The notes under the pieces were generated by a model, which saw nothing but the letters and a program-made list of their open reading frames with translations, had not been told where the DNA came from and searched no databases. 64,000 nucleotides of DNA from Burkholderiales bacterium (GTDB lineage Bacteria > Pseudomonadota > Gammaproteobacteria > Burkholderiales > Burkholderiaceae_C), in contig CANBTT010000001.1 in assembly GCA_947372465.1 (NCBI GenBank), positions 94,741-158,740 on the forward strand, read 5' to 3'. Numbering within the stretch: the first letter of the stretch is position 1; every line of letters begins with the position of its first letter. Of the stretch, positions 8,939 through 17,706 are shown piece after piece. A program made the translations under genes and the position numbers.

Positions 8939-8980
8939 TTGATCTGGCTCAATGTATTGAACAAATCAAAAATGGATACT
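8939..8980 (+). promoter_or_regulatory. FNR-like class II promoter of the hemN operon
   Basis: TTGATCTGGCTCAA at 8939-8952 matches the FNR consensus with one mismatch (CTCAA for ATCAA). GATACT at 8975-8980 is a -10-like hexamer at exactly the spacing that centres the box at -41.5. The predicted start of transcription is near 8987. The same geometry occurs in front of ligA. Only the motif and spacing are seen; binding is inferred. Confidence 0.6.
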
Positions 8981-9004
8981 GAAAGCATGAAAATTGATCA
9001 AAAA

Positions 9005-10387
9005 ATGCATGCGCCAACGGATGAGCTCATCAGGCAATACGACATAGTTGGTCCAAGGTACACCTCCTACCCGACGGCGGACCGCTTTGTCAATGCATTC
9101 GATCACGACCAATACACCAATGCATTGTCTCTCAGAAGAAAAGGACTCACATCCAATGTTCTGCCGCTCAGCATATATATACACATCCCGTTTTGTGAAT
9201 CCCTTTGTTACTACTGTGCGTGTAACAAAATCATCACCAAACACTACGATCGAGCACTCAACTATCTTGACCTTTTAGAAAAAGAGATCGCCTTACAAAC
9301 CAACTTTTTAGGCCCCAAACAATCGGTCTCACAACTGCACTTGGGTGGCGGCTCCCCCACCTACATCAATGACGATGATCTGCATCAACTCATGATCACG
9401 CTCAGGGAAAAGTTCAACTTCACCTCAAAAGCTGAGATGTCCATTGAAATTGACCCCCGGACCGTTGACAAAAATAGATTGGTTCACTTGAGAGCGCTCG
9501 GGTTCAACCGAATCAGCTTTGGTGTTCAAGACTTTGACCCAGCCGTTCAACTAGCCATTCACCGTGTTCAACCCTTTGAACAAGTCAAAGCCTTGATGCA
9601 ATCGGCTCGCAGCATCGGTTTTGAGTCCATCAACACCGATTTGATTTATGGCTTGCCAAAGCAAAGCCTTGAGTCCTTTGAGAAAACACTTGAACAAATC
9701 ATTGAGATCAGCCCAGACCGCATCGCAATTTACGGCTATGCACATTTGCCTGAAAAATTCAAACCCCAAAGACGCATCAACACCGACGAGTTGCCCACTG
9801 GCGCTGAAAAAATTTCCATGCTCTCTAACGCCTTGAGCACCTTGCAGTCCCAAGGCTATGTTTACATCGGCATGGACCACTTTGCCAAAGAAACGGATGG
9901 CCTCACCATCGCGAAAAAAACGGGTCGCTTGCACAGGAACTTTCAAGGCTACAGCACTCAACCCGACGGGGATTTGCTCGCGTTTGGCGTGTCTTCCATT
10001 GGCAAAGTGGGCGCCACATACAGTCAAAACGCAAAAACGATTGAAGAGTATGCAGACTTGCTCGATCAAGGACAGATCCCCATCGTCAAGGGACTCAGAC
10101 TCTCAAGAGAGGACTTGTTAAGACGTGCGGTGATCATGGCCATCATGTGCCAAGGTGAGATCGTCTATGAATCCATTGAGTTTGATTACCTCATTGACTT
10201 CAAACACACGTTCAAGCACGAACTGGAAAAACTCGAAGTTTTCCACGACCAGGGCATGGTTGTCATGGACGACAAAGGCTTCAAAGTCACCGAAATGGGA
10301 TGGTATTTCGTCAGGGCCATCGCAATGCAATTTGACAAGTATTTAAATTTCGACTTCGAAAACAACAAGTTCTCAAAAATCATTTAA
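9005..10387 (+). CDS. hemN: Oxygen-independent coproporphyrinogen III oxidase
   Basis: Radical SAM enzyme that decarboxylates coproporphyrinogen III to protoporphyrinogen IX without O2, so haem can be made under anoxia. It has the CX3CX2CXC cluster CESLCYYCAC, the preceding YIHIPFC, LHLGGGSPTY for SAM binding, the N-terminal ELIRQYD...GPRYTSYPTA motif typical of true HemN, and the HemN C-terminal domain. In-frame starts exist at 8939, 8972, 8987 and 9005. The FNR-like promoter overlaps the first two, and 9005 gives the normal family length of 460 residues, so it is preferred with moderate certainty. Only 16 bases separate its stop from the next ATG, so it leads the multihaem cytochrome operon and likely supplies haem for it. 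Confidence 0.93.
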   Translation: MHAPTDELIRQYDIVGPRYTSYPTADRFVNAFDHDQYTNALSLRRKGLTSNVLPLSIYIHIPFCESLCYYCACNKIITKHYDRALNYLDLLEKEIALQTNFLGPKQSVSQLHLGGGSPTYINDDDLHQLMITLREKFNFTSKAEMSIEIDPRTVDKNRLVHLRALGFNRISFGVQDFDPAVQLAIHRVQPFEQVKALMQSARSIGFESINTDLIYGLPKQSLESFEKTLEQIIEISPDRIAIYGYAHLPEKFKPQRRINTDELPTGAEKISMLSNALSTLQSQGYVYIGMDHFAKETDGLTIAKKTGRLHRNFQGYSTQPDGDLLAFGVSSIGKVGATYSQNAKTIEEYADLLDQGQIPIVKGLRLSREDLLRRAVIMAIMCQGEIVYESIEFDYLIDFKHTFKHELEKLEVFHDQGMVVMDDKGFKVTEMGWYFVRAIAMQFDKYLNFDFENNKFSKII

Positions 10388-10403
10388 CACAAAGGTGTAC
10401 ACC

Positions 10404-10754
10404 ATGAAAAAAACAAAGGCCACTTTAAAAATCGCATTGTTGACGTCAACTTTTCTTTTATGCAATCTCGCGCAAGCTGTGGATGCCGAGGCCGCCAAGG
10501 CTCTCGCTCGCCAGAACAATTGCCTTAAATGCCACGCCATCGACAAAGAAAAAGATGGCCCAGCTTATCACGCAGTTGCTGAGAAGTTCAAAGGCAAGCC
10601 CAACGCAGAGGCCAGGTTGATCGAGCACATCACATCAGGTGAGAAAGCCAAATTTCCAGACGGTCACGAAGAGGAGCACAAAGTTGTGAAAACATCCCCC
10701 CCAAAGGACATGGAGCAAATCAAAAATTTGGTCCAATGGATTTTGTCTTTATAA
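10404..10754 (+). CDS. Periplasmic monohaem c-type cytochrome (MtoD-like)
   Basis: A 116-residue protein with a signal peptide (ending near NLAQA) and one CLKCH haem site. The fold looks like class I cytochrome c (GPAYHAVAEKFKG, C-terminal NLVQWILSL). The usual Met ligand before the double Pro is replaced by Ser (KTSPP), while two His occur just upstream in DGHEEEHK, so a bis-His haem is possible. AAAGG lies before the ATG at 10404; an in-frame GTG occurs at 10395. It sits between hemN and the decaheme gene, so it probably carries electrons across the periplasm between the inner-membrane cytochrome and the outer-membrane conduit, as proposed for MtoD in iron oxidisers. Confidence 0.85.
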   Translation: MKKTKATLKIALLTSTFLLCNLAQAVDAEAAKALARQNNCLKCHAIDKEKDGPAYHAVAEKFKGKPNAEARLIEHITSGEKAKFPDGHEEEHKVVKTSPPKDMEQIKNLVQWILSL

Positions 10755-10778
10755 ATATCAAAAAAAAGTGAGATCGCT

Positions 10779-11762
10779 ATGAAGCCAACTAAATTTCTCC
10801 TCATCGTGTTATTCATGCTCAGTGCAAGTGGATTCAACATGGGGTATGCGCAATCCCCGCAATTGCCAAATTTAGGTGAAACGGTTTCAAGAGAAATCAT
10901 AGCCAAAGAAGCTTTAAAAAAGGATGCCGTTTGCACCAAATGTCACGATGAAAGTGAAACAGCGCCTGTGTTGTCCCTCTACCAAACAAAACACGGCTTA
11001 AGAGGTGACAGCCGAACCCCCACCTGCCAGTCCTGCCACGGCAGCAGTGAAAAACACGTCAAAGGAGACCCGGTCACGAAAGTGCGAGTGGCGCCAGACT
11101 TTGTGTTCAAGAAAGGCGCCTTCCCTGTCTCAGACGACAAAGAGAGGTCCTCTCAATGTTTGAATTGCCACAAGGGCACAAAACGCAACAATTGGGATGG
11201 CGCAGCTCACCAAAACAATGGGGTTGCTTGCAACAGTTGCCACACAGTGCACAAACCACAAGACAAAGTGCTCAGCAAACTCTCACAGCCTGAGGTTTGC
11301 TTTAATTGCCACAAAGAGCAACGCGTTGACAGCAAAAAAATCTCCCATCACCCCATTCAAGAGGGCAAAGTCTCCTGTGCGGACTGCCACAACCCACACG
11401 GCTCTTCTGGTCCTAAATTGATGAAGAAAAACACGGTCAACGAAACCTGTTTCCAATGCCACGCTGAAAAACGCGGCCCCTTCCTCTTTGAACACCAACC
11501 CGTGGTGGAAGACTGTGCCAATTGCCACAACCCGCATGGCTCCAACATCGCGCCTTTGCTCAAATCACGTGCACCCTTCATGTGTCAAGAGTGTCACGAT
11601 GGCCCTCATGCCAGCCAAAGCCCAGTGGGCCCCTCTGCTGCGGGCAAGCAAGCTGGATTGACAGCGGCGCCCAACAAAAATGTGGTTGGTCGAGCATGCA
11701 TGAACTGTCACTCCATGGTCCATGGCTCCAACAGTCCTGCTGGCGGCTACTTACAACGGTAA
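10779..11762 (+). CDS. Decahaem c-type cytochrome, MtrA/MtoA/DmsE family
   Basis: A 327-residue protein with a signal peptide (ending near GYAQ) and ten CXXCH sites at about residues 52, 83, 127, 151, 174, 200, 224, 246, 269 and 307. That count and length match MtrA, MtoA and PioA. These decahaems sit inside an outer-membrane porin and form an electron wire across the membrane. NPHGS repeats follow haems 6 and 8, as in the family. The porin gene follows after 18 bases. No MtrC or OmcA surface cytochrome is nearby, which makes a MtoA/PioA-like role (electron uptake, for example from Fe(II)) at least as likely as metal reduction. Direction cannot be decided from sequence. Confidence 0.92.
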   Translation: MKPTKFLLIVLFMLSASGFNMGYAQSPQLPNLGETVSREIIAKEALKKDAVCTKCHDESETAPVLSLYQTKHGLRGDSRTPTCQSCHGSSEKHVKGDPVTKVRVAPDFVFKKGAFPVSDDKERSSQCLNCHKGTKRNNWDGAAHQNNGVACNSCHTVHKPQDKVLSKLSQPEVCFNCHKEQRVDSKKISHHPIQEGKVSCADCHNPHGSSGPKLMKKNTVNETCFQCHAEKRGPFLFEHQPVVEDCANCHNPHGSNIAPLLKSRAPFMCQECHDGPHASQSPVGPSAAGKQAGLTAAPNKNVVGRACMNCHSMVHGSNSPAGGYLQR

Positions 11763-11780
11763 AGGAACAGGTGAAACATC

Positions 11781-14123
11781 ATGAGAAATCTAAATTCAAA
11801 CCAACTCTTCAAAAGAAGTGCAATCGTTCTGGCCTTGGCTGCCTTTCAAACCGCTGTCTTGGCCAATGACGAGGAGACCGCTTTAAAGCAGCCCACCAAT
11901 ACCATCGAGACCGGCGTGGTCAACACCTCTCAAGACTCCTCAAAATTTGGTGAATACAACGGACTGAGCAAATCGGGACCTCACTTTATTGGCAACGTGC
12001 TCATCAAAGGTGGGGATGGATACAAGAACAATGAAAACGGCGGCATTCGCCGCTGGACGATCAATGGCGAAAATTTGGGGCTATCCAACCGCTCATTGAA
12101 CCTCTCTGTGGGTGACCAAGGGGATTGGACCTTTGGCAGCAAATACGATGAGTTGCACCACAGTTTGTCTGACACCTATCAAACGCCCTATTCTGGCGCC
12201 ATGGGCGGTAATCAATTTTATTTGAACAAAAGCACAGTCGATACAACGGTGTTGAGTTCTCTGCCCCCGTTGACCACCATGGGCATTGAAAGCATTCGAA
12301 AAAATTCAAACCTTTACGGCACCAAAGTGATTGATCACTTTTGGGACATGAATTTTGACTACAACCATTTGGAGCAGTCTGGTGCCAAACTGATGGGCTT
12401 TGGATCGGCCAAGAATGGCAATGAAAAAGGACAAGGCGTCTCCATACTGCCCAACCCCACAAGCTCGAGAACAGACACCTTGAATTTGGGCTTGAATTAC
12501 AAGTTGGATGACAAGTTCTTGACCTTTGGCTACTTTGGATCCTTTTTTAGAAACAACTTTGATCGCGTGACCTTTAGCACCTTTTACGGTGCAAACGACA
12601 CCCAGAACATGAGCACCATGCCCAGCAACAACTTCAACCAGTTGATTTTGTCTGGCGGCATGAAAGTGACACCAAAGACCAAGTTGTCCAGCACGCTCTC
12701 TTACGGATACAACACACAAAACGACCCCTTTGTCGTGGACTCCTTCTCTATGCTCAACCCCAACCTGTCGGCCCTTCCCAGACAATCCTTGGGTGGTGTC
12801 GTAGAGACTTACCATGCAGATCTGAAATTAAGCAACCAGTATTCCAATGATTTGAACCTCACGGGAGGTGTCAAGTTTGATGAGCGCAACAATAAAACGC
12901 CATCCAGCATGTACAACTTTCACTCCATCGATGGCGGCAACGATGCCTTCTACCCCAACACACCCATCAGCAATAAAAAGGGCTCCCTCGATCTGGCCTC
13001 AGACTACCGGGTGAACAAGGGCGAGTATGTGCGACTGGCCTTCAACCACGAAAACATCGATCGTTGGTGCAACAACTACGCAACTGGCGTGGGTTACCCC
13101 GCAGGCTCAAACTGCGTGACGGCCAAGCAAAGCAAAGAGGACAAAATTGACGCCACGTATCGTTTCAGCGACGGAGATGGTTTGAGCTACAAAGTAGGTG
13201 CTGGCTACGCTGCCAAGCAAGCCACCTTTGACCCCAATGCAATCGCCGCGTTCATTGGTCAGTTGGGCAGTTACAACTACACCAACACCTTCAACAACAC
13301 AGCCGCCTTGTACACCAAGGGCTTGAACGGTGGAGACTTTCCTGGCTTTTATCCTTTCTTTGATGCATCCAGAAAACAGCAGTTCGTCAAAGCCGGTACC
13401 AACTGGGAGGCCAATCAAAATTTGAGTTTCGGCATCAACGGAAAAATCTCCAAAGATGCCTACAACGACTCCACCTATGGTGTTCTTGGGGGCAACTCAC
13501 TCAGCATCAACTTTGACTCCGCCTACAACTACAGCGAATCAGGTCAGGTCAACATTTATTTAAGTCACCAAAAACGCAGTCGAGACATGACCGACTACTA
13601 CTACTCTTATAGAGCGGTGAGCAGCACCAATCCGACGGCTTACTTGGGCGGCAAAGGTTCGTGGAGCAACTCGCTCACCGATGTCGACGACTCTTTGGGC
13701 ATTGGCTTCAAACAAGGCAACTTGATGGCGGGCAAATTGGAGCTTTCTGGTGACTATGCGTACACAATTTCCACCAGTTCCTACAACACCGCGGTTGGCA
13801 GCGATTATGTGGTCTATGCAAACGCCGCCGCCCAAGCATCCAACACCAGCACGTCGTGCTCACTGGCCAGTGTATTGTCTTGCGGCGCACTGCCTGACAT
13901 CAAAACAGTCATCGCACAATTCAAACTCGCTGGGGTGTATGCCGTGGACAAAGAAACCAAAGTCTCTGTACGCTACATGTACAGCAAATTGAACAACACA
14001 GACTACTACTACAACGGCTATCAAACGGGCATGACGCCCTCTACCTTGATGCCCACCAATCAGCAACCCGGTAACTACAGCATCAATTTGATTGCCGTGA
14101 GCTTGATTCACAGTTTTAATTGA
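11781..14123 (+). CDS. MtrB/PioB-family outer-membrane porin
   Basis: A 780-residue outer-membrane beta-barrel with a signal peptide (ending at VLAND) and a C-terminal Phe-Asn end (SLIHSFN). It has many alternating aromatic/polar strands and the N-terminal GEYNGLSKSGPHFIGNVLIKGGDGY region typical of the decaheme-associated porins. It should sheathe the decahaem cytochrome encoded 18 bases upstream. It lacks the N-terminal CXXC motif of Shewanella MtrB. Cys residues occur only in mid-protein loops (RWCNNYA, SNCVTA) and late (TSCSLASVLSCG). Length is longer than MtrB (about 700) and within the range of MtoB/PioB-type proteins. Confidence 0.9.
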   Translation: MRNLNSNQLFKRSAIVLALAAFQTAVLANDEETALKQPTNTIETGVVNTSQDSSKFGEYNGLSKSGPHFIGNVLIKGGDGYKNNENGGIRRWTINGENLGLSNRSLNLSVGDQGDWTFGSKYDELHHSLSDTYQTPYSGAMGGNQFYLNKSTVDTTVLSSLPPLTTMGIESIRKNSNLYGTKVIDHFWDMNFDYNHLEQSGAKLMGFGSAKNGNEKGQGVSILPNPTSSRTDTLNLGLNYKLDDKFLTFGYFGSFFRNNFDRVTFSTFYGANDTQNMSTMPSNNFNQLILSGGMKVTPKTKLSSTLSYGYNTQNDPFVVDSFSMLNPNLSALPRQSLGGVVETYHADLKLSNQYSNDLNLTGGVKFDERNNKTPSSMYNFHSIDGGNDAFYPNTPISNKKGSLDLASDYRVNKGEYVRLAFNHENIDRWCNNYATGVGYPAGSNCVTAKQSKEDKIDATYRFSDGDGLSYKVGAGYAAKQATFDPNAIAAFIGQLGSYNYTNTFNNTAALYTKGLNGGDFPGFYPFFDASRKQQFVKAGTNWEANQNLSFGINGKISKDAYNDSTYGVLGGNSLSINFDSAYNYSESGQVNIYLSHQKRSRDMTDYYYSYRAVSSTNPTAYLGGKGSWSNSLTDVDDSLGIGFKQGNLMAGKLELSGDYAYTISTSSYNTAVGSDYVVYANAAAQASNTSTSCSLASVLSCGALPDIKTVIAQFKLAGVYAVDKETKVSVRYMYSKLNNTDYYYNGYQTGMTPSTLMPTNQQPGNYSINLIAVSLIHSFN

Positions 14124-14139
14124 TCTCAAAGGGAAGAAC

Positions 14140-14733
14140 ATGTCTGAACCCACTGGCCGCATTTCTAGGTTCATCACTTTCATCAGAAAGCCAAGCGCCA
14201 AGTATTCGATATTGGCCATATCAAGTGTTGGTTTTTTTGCCGGCATCATCTTTTGGGGAGGATTCAACACAGGGCTTGAGATGACCAACAGTCTTGAGTT
14301 CTGCATTTCCTGCCATGAGATGAGGGACAACGTCTACGCAGAATACAAAGAGACCATTCACTACAGCAACCGAACCGGTGTGCGTGCCATTTGCTCAGAT
14401 TGCCATGTCCCGAAAGACTGGACGCACAAGATGATCAGAAAGTCCAAAGCCAGTTTCGAGGTCTTGGGCAAGCTCATGGGCAGCATCGATACTCGCGAAA
14501 AGTTTGAAGCCAAACGGATCGAACTGGCAACCCACGAGTGGGACCGCATGAAAGCCACCGATTCACGCGAGTGCAGGAACTGTCACAGCTTTGAAGCCAT
14601 GTCGCCTGAATTGCAAAAGCAAACCCCCTACAAGAAACACATGAAAGCACGCGACGAAGGCAAAACATGCATTGACTGCCACAAAGGCATTGCTCACCAC
14701 TTGCCCAAAGAGTACGAAGATCCAGACGAGTGA
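14140..14733 (+). CDS. NapC/NirT/CymA-type membrane tetrahaem cytochrome
   Basis: A 197-residue protein with an N-terminal membrane anchor (about residues 20-43) and four CXXCH sites (CISCH, CSDCH, CRNCH, CIDCH). The motif FCISCHEMRDNVYAEYKETIHYSNRTGVRAICSDCHVP is split over haems 1-2 as in NapC and CymA. These proteins exchange electrons between the quinone pool and periplasmic carriers. The place directly after the porin gene mirrors mto clusters, where the CymA homologue would pass electrons to quinone during iron oxidation or from quinol during reduction. GGGAAG precedes the ATG. Confidence 0.92.
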   Translation: MSEPTGRISRFITFIRKPSAKYSILAISSVGFFAGIIFWGGFNTGLEMTNSLEFCISCHEMRDNVYAEYKETIHYSNRTGVRAICSDCHVPKDWTHKMIRKSKASFEVLGKLMGSIDTREKFEAKRIELATHEWDRMKATDSRECRNCHSFEAMSPELQKQTPYKKHMKARDEGKTCIDCHKGIAHHLPKEYEDPDE

Positions 14734-14779
14734 TATTTTTGAGTCGCGGGAACTGTTTGTTCAACCAGGCGCTTGAATC

Positions 14780-15316
14780 ATGAAAAATTTGCCCCCTCCC
14801 CTTGAGATGTTTGAGTTTCTTGATGAGACACACAAAGAGATTCAAACCCGAATCGCTCAACTCAAAGACATGGTTCAACTCGTGACCCAGGGCAGCAGAC
14901 AGGAGCTTGACACCAAAAAGCTCAATGCCATTTGTAACTTCTTTGATGCCTCCGTTAGACTGCATCACTTGGATGAAGAGCGCCACGTGTTTCCCGCTTT
15001 GATCGCCTCAAGCGACGAAAGTACCATTGCCATCACGCGACAACTTTACCAAGACCACGGCTGGCTGGAGAGCAACTGGATGGAACTGGCCCCCATGCTC
15101 AAGGGCCTCATTCACAACAACGTCTGGTTCAGCGAGGCAGCATTGCAGCACGCGTTTGATATTTTTTCAAACTTGAACTTAGAGCACCTCCAACTCGAGG
15201 AGTCGATCGCCTACCCCAAAGCCAAAGCATGCATCTGGACCTGGGACGCGCCCGGCATTGGGCAAGAGATGTATCGCAGAAAACGCCTTCGAAACAACAC
15301 ATCTTTGCCAGCTTGA
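14780..15316 (+). CDS. Hemerythrin HHE-domain protein
   Basis: A cytoplasmic 178-residue protein with hemerythrin ligands spread over four helices: LDETHKEIQ, RLHHLDEERHVFP, YQDHGWLE and LEHLQLEESIAYP. It is the last gene before a strong terminator and follows the tetrahaem gene after 46 bases, so it is probably co-transcribed with the electron-transfer genes. A role in O2, NO or iron sensing or storage near this module is inferred; it is not a known component of mtr or mto systems. Confidence 0.85.
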   Translation: MKNLPPPLEMFEFLDETHKEIQTRIAQLKDMVQLVTQGSRQELDTKKLNAICNFFDASVRLHHLDEERHVFPALIASSDESTIAITRQLYQDHGWLESNWMELAPMLKGLIHNNVWFSEAALQHAFDIFSNLNLEHLQLEESIAYPKAKACIWTWDAPGIGQEMYRRKRLRNNTSLPA

Positions 15317-15336
15317 AATCAGTTTTTCCCTTACAT

Positions 15337-15359
15337 AGCGCCACTGATTGGCGCTTTTT
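15337..15359 (+). terminator. Rho-independent terminator of the electron-transfer operon
   Basis: AGCGCCA and TGGCGCT form a 7-bp stem with a 5-base loop, followed by TTTT. It lies 20 bases after the hemerythrin stop. Confidence 0.8.
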
Positions 15360-15481
15360 CATGAAATAGGCAGGACTTTCTTGGGCAAGATGTGTGCATT
15401 GAACAACAAGGCCGAGCACCCTCTTACAACTGAGCACATTGAAATACAATGCCTAACTTGTACACGCTCAAGCCCTCAACC

Positions 15482-16123
15482 ATGAAACTTACACTTGCCT
15501 ACTGCCCCATCGCTTGCTCCATGGTGCCCTATATCCTATTGAACGAGGTCAATGCACCGTTTGAGACTCGGGTGATCAATCTGGGCAAGGGTGAACACTT
15601 GAGCAAAGAGTACCTTCAACTCAACCCCAAAGGCAAAGTTCCCACACTGATCGTGGATGGTCAAGCCTTGAGTGAAAATTTGGCCATCCAAGTCTGGATT
15701 GCTCAGCAATTTCCAGCCTTTGAACTCTTGCCCCAAAACCCCATGGCCGCAGCCCAAGTGCTCTCCTTCATGTCATGGTGCAGTTCAGCCATCCACCCCA
15801 AACTCACCCAACAAGCCCGCCCTGAGCGCTATTGCGACCTGCCCGACTCGGCTGAGCGTGTGAAGGCATTGGGTTCAGACGCCTTGCTGGAGCTCTTTGA
15901 CATTGCAGAGCACCAGATCAAAGACCGCGAGTGGTTTTTCGATCGATTTTCTTGTGCAGATGCTTACTTTTACTGGTGCTTTAGAAGAGGCTCCATGTTC
16001 AAAGGTGACACCTCGACTTTCAAGAACTGTGTGCGGCACATGCACCAAATGGAACAGCGGCCCAGCGTTCAAAAACTCTTGGCTTTTGAAAAAGAAGTCT
16101 TGCAGTCATTTGAATCCCTTTGA
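15482..16123 (+). CDS. Glutathione S-transferase
   Basis: A protein of about 213 residues with a thioredoxin-like N-terminal domain (MKLTLAYCPIACSMVPYILL, NPKGKVPTL, LSENLAIQVWIA) and an all-helical C-terminal domain. VPTL and the SE pair are the glutathione-binding features. The ATG at 15482 begins the typical family N-terminus; the upstream ATG at 15449 would add 11 unmatched residues. It probably detoxifies or isomerises a catabolic intermediate, since the next gene is a small cupin of the catabolic type. The exact substrate is unknown. Confidence 0.85.
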   Translation: MKLTLAYCPIACSMVPYILLNEVNAPFETRVINLGKGEHLSKEYLQLNPKGKVPTLIVDGQALSENLAIQVWIAQQFPAFELLPQNPMAAAQVLSFMSWCSSAIHPKLTQQARPERYCDLPDSAERVKALGSDALLELFDIAEHQIKDREWFFDRFSCADAYFYWCFRRGSMFKGDTSTFKNCVRHMHQMEQRPSVQKLLAFEKEVLQSFESL

Positions 16124-16213
16124 GAGCAGGCCTTCCTGCACGCCCTTAACATGAGGGCTCGCATCAAGCATTTCACCACCCTTTCACGCAAAAGAACGCC
16201 AAAAGGAACACCC

Positions 16214-16693
16214 ATGTCGATCGGCATTCGAAGAGTCATCACAGGTCACGATCAAAACGGACATGCCATGGTCCACATCGATGAAGACATCACCAACGCG
16301 AGCTCAGGCCGGGTTGGTGTCACCTCCAGCGTGGCATGGTCAACCCAAGGTTTTCCCGTTGACAACGACCTCAACATTGACCCTACAAGTGGCGCCTATA
16401 AAACCACCCTGGACAATGGAACTATTTTTAGAATTGTTCGTTACCAACCTGGTGTTTTGCCGCGTAACCACCGCACAGACTCTATCGACTATGCGGTGGT
16501 GATGGCCGGACAAATCGACATGGAGCTTGACGAAGGTGTGGTCGTGACGCTCAAACAGGGCGACGTTTTGGTGCAAAGGGGCACGGTTCACAATTGGAAC
16601 AACCGCTATGCAGAGGACTGCATCATTGCCTTTGTTCTGATCAGCGCCAAACCCGTCACCCTCAATGGCCAAACACTGAAAGCGCACGGGTGA
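16214..16693 (+). CDS. Cupin-domain protein, RRVITGHD family
   Basis: Single-domain cupin of about 159 residues that begins GIRRVITGHDQNGHAMVHID. The cupin motif 1 region is reduced (PRNHRTDSIDYAVVMAGQIDMEL) and motif 2 reads GDVLVQRGTVHNWNN. The clear metal-binding His are those in NHRT and VHNW. It is paralogous to the cupins at 17707 and 40001. AAAAGGA stands before the ATG at 16214, which decides the start over the ATG at 16151. It converges with a Bug receptor only 6 bases away. Its reaction is unknown; related cupins act on aromatic or keto acids or bind them. Confidence 0.8.
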   Translation: MSIGIRRVITGHDQNGHAMVHIDEDITNASSGRVGVTSSVAWSTQGFPVDNDLNIDPTSGAYKTTLDNGTIFRIVRYQPGVLPRNHRTDSIDYAVVMAGQIDMELDEGVVVTLKQGDVLVQRGTVHNWNNRYAEDCIIAFVLISAKPVTLNGQTLKAHG

Positions 16694-16699
16694 AACCCA

Positions 16700-17662
16700 T
16701 TACATCGGCTCTATTTTTGCAGCCCTAAAGGGCTCCTTCATTCTCAGGACTTCGTTTCTAAAAAAAGTATTGATTTCTTGCGCATTGCGGTTGTCGGGGA
16801 AGTAGCCATCGCGTTGCATCAAATTGGCCACATTGGCCACCTTGACCGCTTCACGAATGGATGCATTGAGTTTATCAATCACTTCATTTGGTGTTTTGGC
16901 GGGTGCAAAAAAGATCCCCCAAGAGCCTATGGGATCAAATGCAGGATAGGCCTCTTTTAGCAAAGGCACATCGGGCAAAGGTCCAAATTTCTTGCTGCCC
17001 GTGAAGGCAATGGGCCTGACTTTGCCCTCCAACACCAAGTTCAAGACAGACGGCGGCGTAGCCACCATCACTTGAATGCTGTCGCTCAAAAGCCCCGTCA
17101 TGACCTCGGACGTCCCCTTGTACGGAATGTGCTCCATGTTGATGCCCGCATTGAGATTGATGGACTCACTGGCCAGATGAATGATGTTGCCAACACCGGG
17201 CGAGCCATACATGATGCGTTCTTTTTTGGCTTTTTCGATCAAATCACTGAGCGTGTTGATGGTGGACTTGGCGTTGACCAAAACGAGCATGCCATCCAAA
17301 ATACCCACACTCGCAACGGCACGCAAGTCCTTTAACAAATCAAATCCAGGATTTTTATACACATAAGGCGTAGAGGAAATAGAAGAACTGGAGAACAAGA
17401 GCGTATAGCCATCGGGATTTGACTGGGCCACTGACTTGGCGGCAATGGTGCCATTCGCCCCCATCCTGTTTTCAATATAAATGGCCTGATTCAACTGAAG
17501 GGAAAGTTGCTGCGCCACAGTATGGGCCTGTATATCTGGACCACTTCCGGCAGCAAAACCGACCAACACTTTGATGGTCTTGTTGGGATAGTTTTGAGCA
17601 CAACTCAAACTGATCAGACCAAAGCAAAGGCTTATAAAAAGACAGATTCGGACAGCTTTCAT
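16700..17662 (-). CDS. Bug/TctC-family solute-binding receptor
   Basis: Last gene of the minus-strand run that begins with the ThDP enzyme at 21534. The signal peptide ends at LSCAQ and mature family motifs follow: YPNKTIKVLVGFAAGSGPD, YIENRMGANGTIA, DGYTLLFSSSS, HIPYKGTSEV and PLPDVPLLKEA. AGGAG precedes the ATG at 17662 by six bases, so that codon is chosen over the TTG at 17668. It shares the operon with a second, clearly different receptor (18314), so two related ligands may be taken up or sensed for one pathway. Confidence 0.9.
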   Translation of the reverse strand: MKAVRICLFISLCFGLISLSCAQNYPNKTIKVLVGFAAGSGPDIQAHTVAQQLSLQLNQAIYIENRMGANGTIAAKSVAQSNPDGYTLLFSSSSISSTPYVYKNPGFDLLKDLRAVASVGILDGMLVLVNAKSTINTLSDLIEKAKKERIMYGSPGVGNIIHLASESINLNAGINMEHIPYKGTSEVMTGLLSDSIQVMVATPPSVLNLVLEGKVRPIAFTGSKKFGPLPDVPLLKEAYPAFDPIGSWGIFFAPAKTPNEVIDKLNASIREAVKVANVANLMQRDGYFPDNRNAQEINTFFRNEVLRMKEPFRAAKIEPM

Positions 17663-17706
17663 GTTCAACTCCTAAGTCAATTCAGATTCACAGGTTCACA
17701 GGGGCT

